DNA from: Apostichopus japonicus
Taxonomy: Eukaryota; Echinodermata; Holothuroidea; Aspidochirotida; Stichopodidae
NCBI RefSeq assembly: GCF_037975245.1
Contig: NC_092583.1
Span: 11,737,764 to 11,801,763, forward strand
Direction: 5' to 3'
Length of the DNA: 64,000 bases
Of the stretch, positions 57,001 through 60,000 are shown piece by piece (positions within the stretch are counted from its first letter, which is position 1; each line of letters starts with the position of its first letter). The translations under genes were made by a program, and so were the position numbers. Under the pieces are notes generated by a model that saw nothing but the letters and a program-made list of their open reading frames with translations, was not told where the DNA came from and did no database searches.

Positions 57001-60000
57001 TATATATATACTGACAGTGCCAAAAAATCCCAAAACAGAAAAAGTCACAAATCGCTGACAGAGATGTAGGTCAACTTGTTGTTTGGAGCAGAGACACAAA
57101 TAAATTCTAGATGAATGTCCTAGGAGGACGAGATGAATTTCCTAGGAGGACTACAAGAATGTCTCCTGAGCTTCTGCGAATCTCTCCGTCAAACTGTAAT
57201 CAATTCTACTTCTGGGAGAAATTTTTCGGCCGGTCCATGACAAGCAGGTGATAATCCAACTGTGAATGTCCACCAAGTTTTTTTTTTCTTTTTTACGATG
57301 TCCATTGATCTGGTATTTAGCTCACACTGACCCTTCTGTGTAGAATAGTACAAATCCTTGTAAGCGTGACAAATTAGGGTTTTATCTAAAACCGGCTTCT
57401 TTTTTAAAATAGCAAGCACGGTCCATTGGTTGGCTTAATGGGGTTAGACACTTTCACTGTCAGAGAAATTAAGTGGGGATGGAAAGAGAGGGGGGGGGGG
57501 TTATAGAATAAAACTTAATAATCATATGTAAACCATTATTCCAGTATCAGTGTACTACCAGAGAGCTCTCTATAATAATCCAGATCTTCTGATTAATTTT
57601 ACAGGCTTTTTGTGAGTCTTTCATTGGGTGTTAGCTGTTCGGGAAGACTAACTGAAGTGGAAAAGGAAGGAAATTAATAGAATGAAAAAGAAAAAGAGTT
57701 GATGAAAGGAAAACTTAAGCAGGGCTGCAAAGGGAAACCTCAAGGGACTACAATCGTTAAAAATGACCTCACATGGTCTTCAATCCAAACTAACTTGATG
57801 TTCTTAGGGAGGTCATTGTTTTGTAATCCATGGGGAAGGAAGACAGAAAAAATGGTTGGCAGGTTTGAAGATAATCTCAGGCTTCTGGTGAAGCATAAAG
57901 GTGTCCAAAATGCGTTGGTCTGGGGGGGTGGGAGGAGGAAATATTATATATAAATATATATATTTGCACTGCTGGTCTGCTAAGATAATCTCTACTGCTT
58001 GATATTGATTCACCCTTGCTGCAGTAGGGGGTGGGGGTTTATAATTTCATCATTCTTTTCAAAGATCTAAAGACTAGTATTATGAAAGTAATTAATATCC
58101 AACGGCTCGTTCTACTACTTGCTTGAATAAAGTCGTCAATTTCACATGTTTTTCTCTTGGAATATAAAACCAAACAGTATAGACACCGGCGTCTCGGTTT
58201 GACCTGACATGAAGGTTCCCTTGGGGGTTTTTTTAAAAACAATTTGTGACTTCCTCTAATCCAAAATGAGGCTTCAAGTCAACAAGCAGGAAAAAGAATT
58301 AGATGCCAGAGTGTTTATTTCCTATTACATTGATCCTGTTTTTAAGATGCATGGATAACTCTGAAAATAAACAAAGGCTATTCTAATTGGTACTGGCGAT
58401 TATTAGTATACACAACGTACTAACCTGACCTAACACTGTCGTAGCCCTAGAAGCAAACATGCTGACTTCGTCCGACCTCACGTTTAAATTTTTTCAAATA
58501 TTTTCTTTAGCTTTCTTGAGATTCATCTCGCAAATGTTAAGTCGCAGTGATAATAATCATACCGGGGATGAAACTTAAGATTACAAAATTGTAGGATTTC
58601 ATTATTATTCTTGTTGCATCTTTCAATCGATCGAGGGGGGTGAGGGGAGGGTTGGGAGGGGAAGAAGGGACCTTACAAATCCCTTACCAAAAGAGCAAAG
58701 TGGTTCATTCAAGCCCCTCAAAATAATTATTAAGGAAGAAAACAAATACGAAAAAAACATTTAGTTTACACCAAAAAAAAGAAGGAAAAAAAGAAAGAAA
58801 TTACAACAAATATCTCACCAATTTCACAGCATGTACAGAAATTTCTTGGAACATGCCAAACCTATTGTAATATAGTATTAGGTCTTAAAGCAACAACTTT
58901 TACATACATTATCACTGTGTGATGTCATTTCTCCAGAAATCTTCAAGATTGTATCGCCCGTCACCAACACCGAAACATTCAAACATGCAACTAACAACAA
59001 CGACAAACAACAACAACAACCATATATAGTAATAGATGTAGTAAAAAGTATGAAAGAAACAAATATGGAGAGATTAAAGTAATACTTAATGATGTGTATT
59101 ACAAATAAAGTGAAGAAAAAATCAAAACAACTGGATTAATTACCTCTCGTCCCACACCTGAGACGATGGCAAGCGGTTAGTAGAAAGGAGAAAGATGACA
59201 GACAGGTTAGTGTTAAAAAGAGAGAAAATAATGATAATAATCATCATAAATGAGACTTATAAAGCGCCAAATCAGTAGTCACTGCTCAAGGTGCTTTACA
59301 AAGAAAGCAGATTAATTTACAAAAGAACAAGTGAAAATATGGGTCTAAATTAAACTTTTCAAAGTAGAAAGTTACACAACAACGTGAGAGATATCAAAAG
59401 TTCCCATAACAGTCTCAGAATCAAGAATTTTGAATAACTGAATTTTGACGGTGTTATATTAACGAATGAAATTGTCAGGCGGAAAGTTAAGTTTTGACAA
59501 TTAAGAGACCCCTTTAAATATAATATATTACATTCTACTGAGCAGATTGGTTTCTCTATCCCAATTTTCTTGGGTTAGCCATTTTACAATTTTGTATTTA
59601 GTTGTAAAATTTTTTTTAGAGAAATCTTGAGAAATTTCTGCAAGAACGAGTATGTTTCTTTACAAGTCAATCAATTAAAAACAATCTAAATTTTTTTTTC
59701 ATAATTATTCATATCCTATTGTTGATTAATTAAATAAGCTATCATTTCTATCATTTTCATGGAGAAAGTATAGCCAGATTAAGTTTGATGAGGGCGCTAT
59801 GCATCTTCTGTGTAACTTCAAAAGCTCCAAAATAGTTGATAGAGACAAGCATTTCTTAGACAAGGATAACCTAATTGGTTATTATTCAAATTAGAAATTA
59901 TGCACAAATTTGCTAGTAACTTATCATATCCAGATTTAATATTTTGCATCAAAGCACCACCAAATTTACCAAAAAAAGGAAGGGAGACACCCATACCCTT

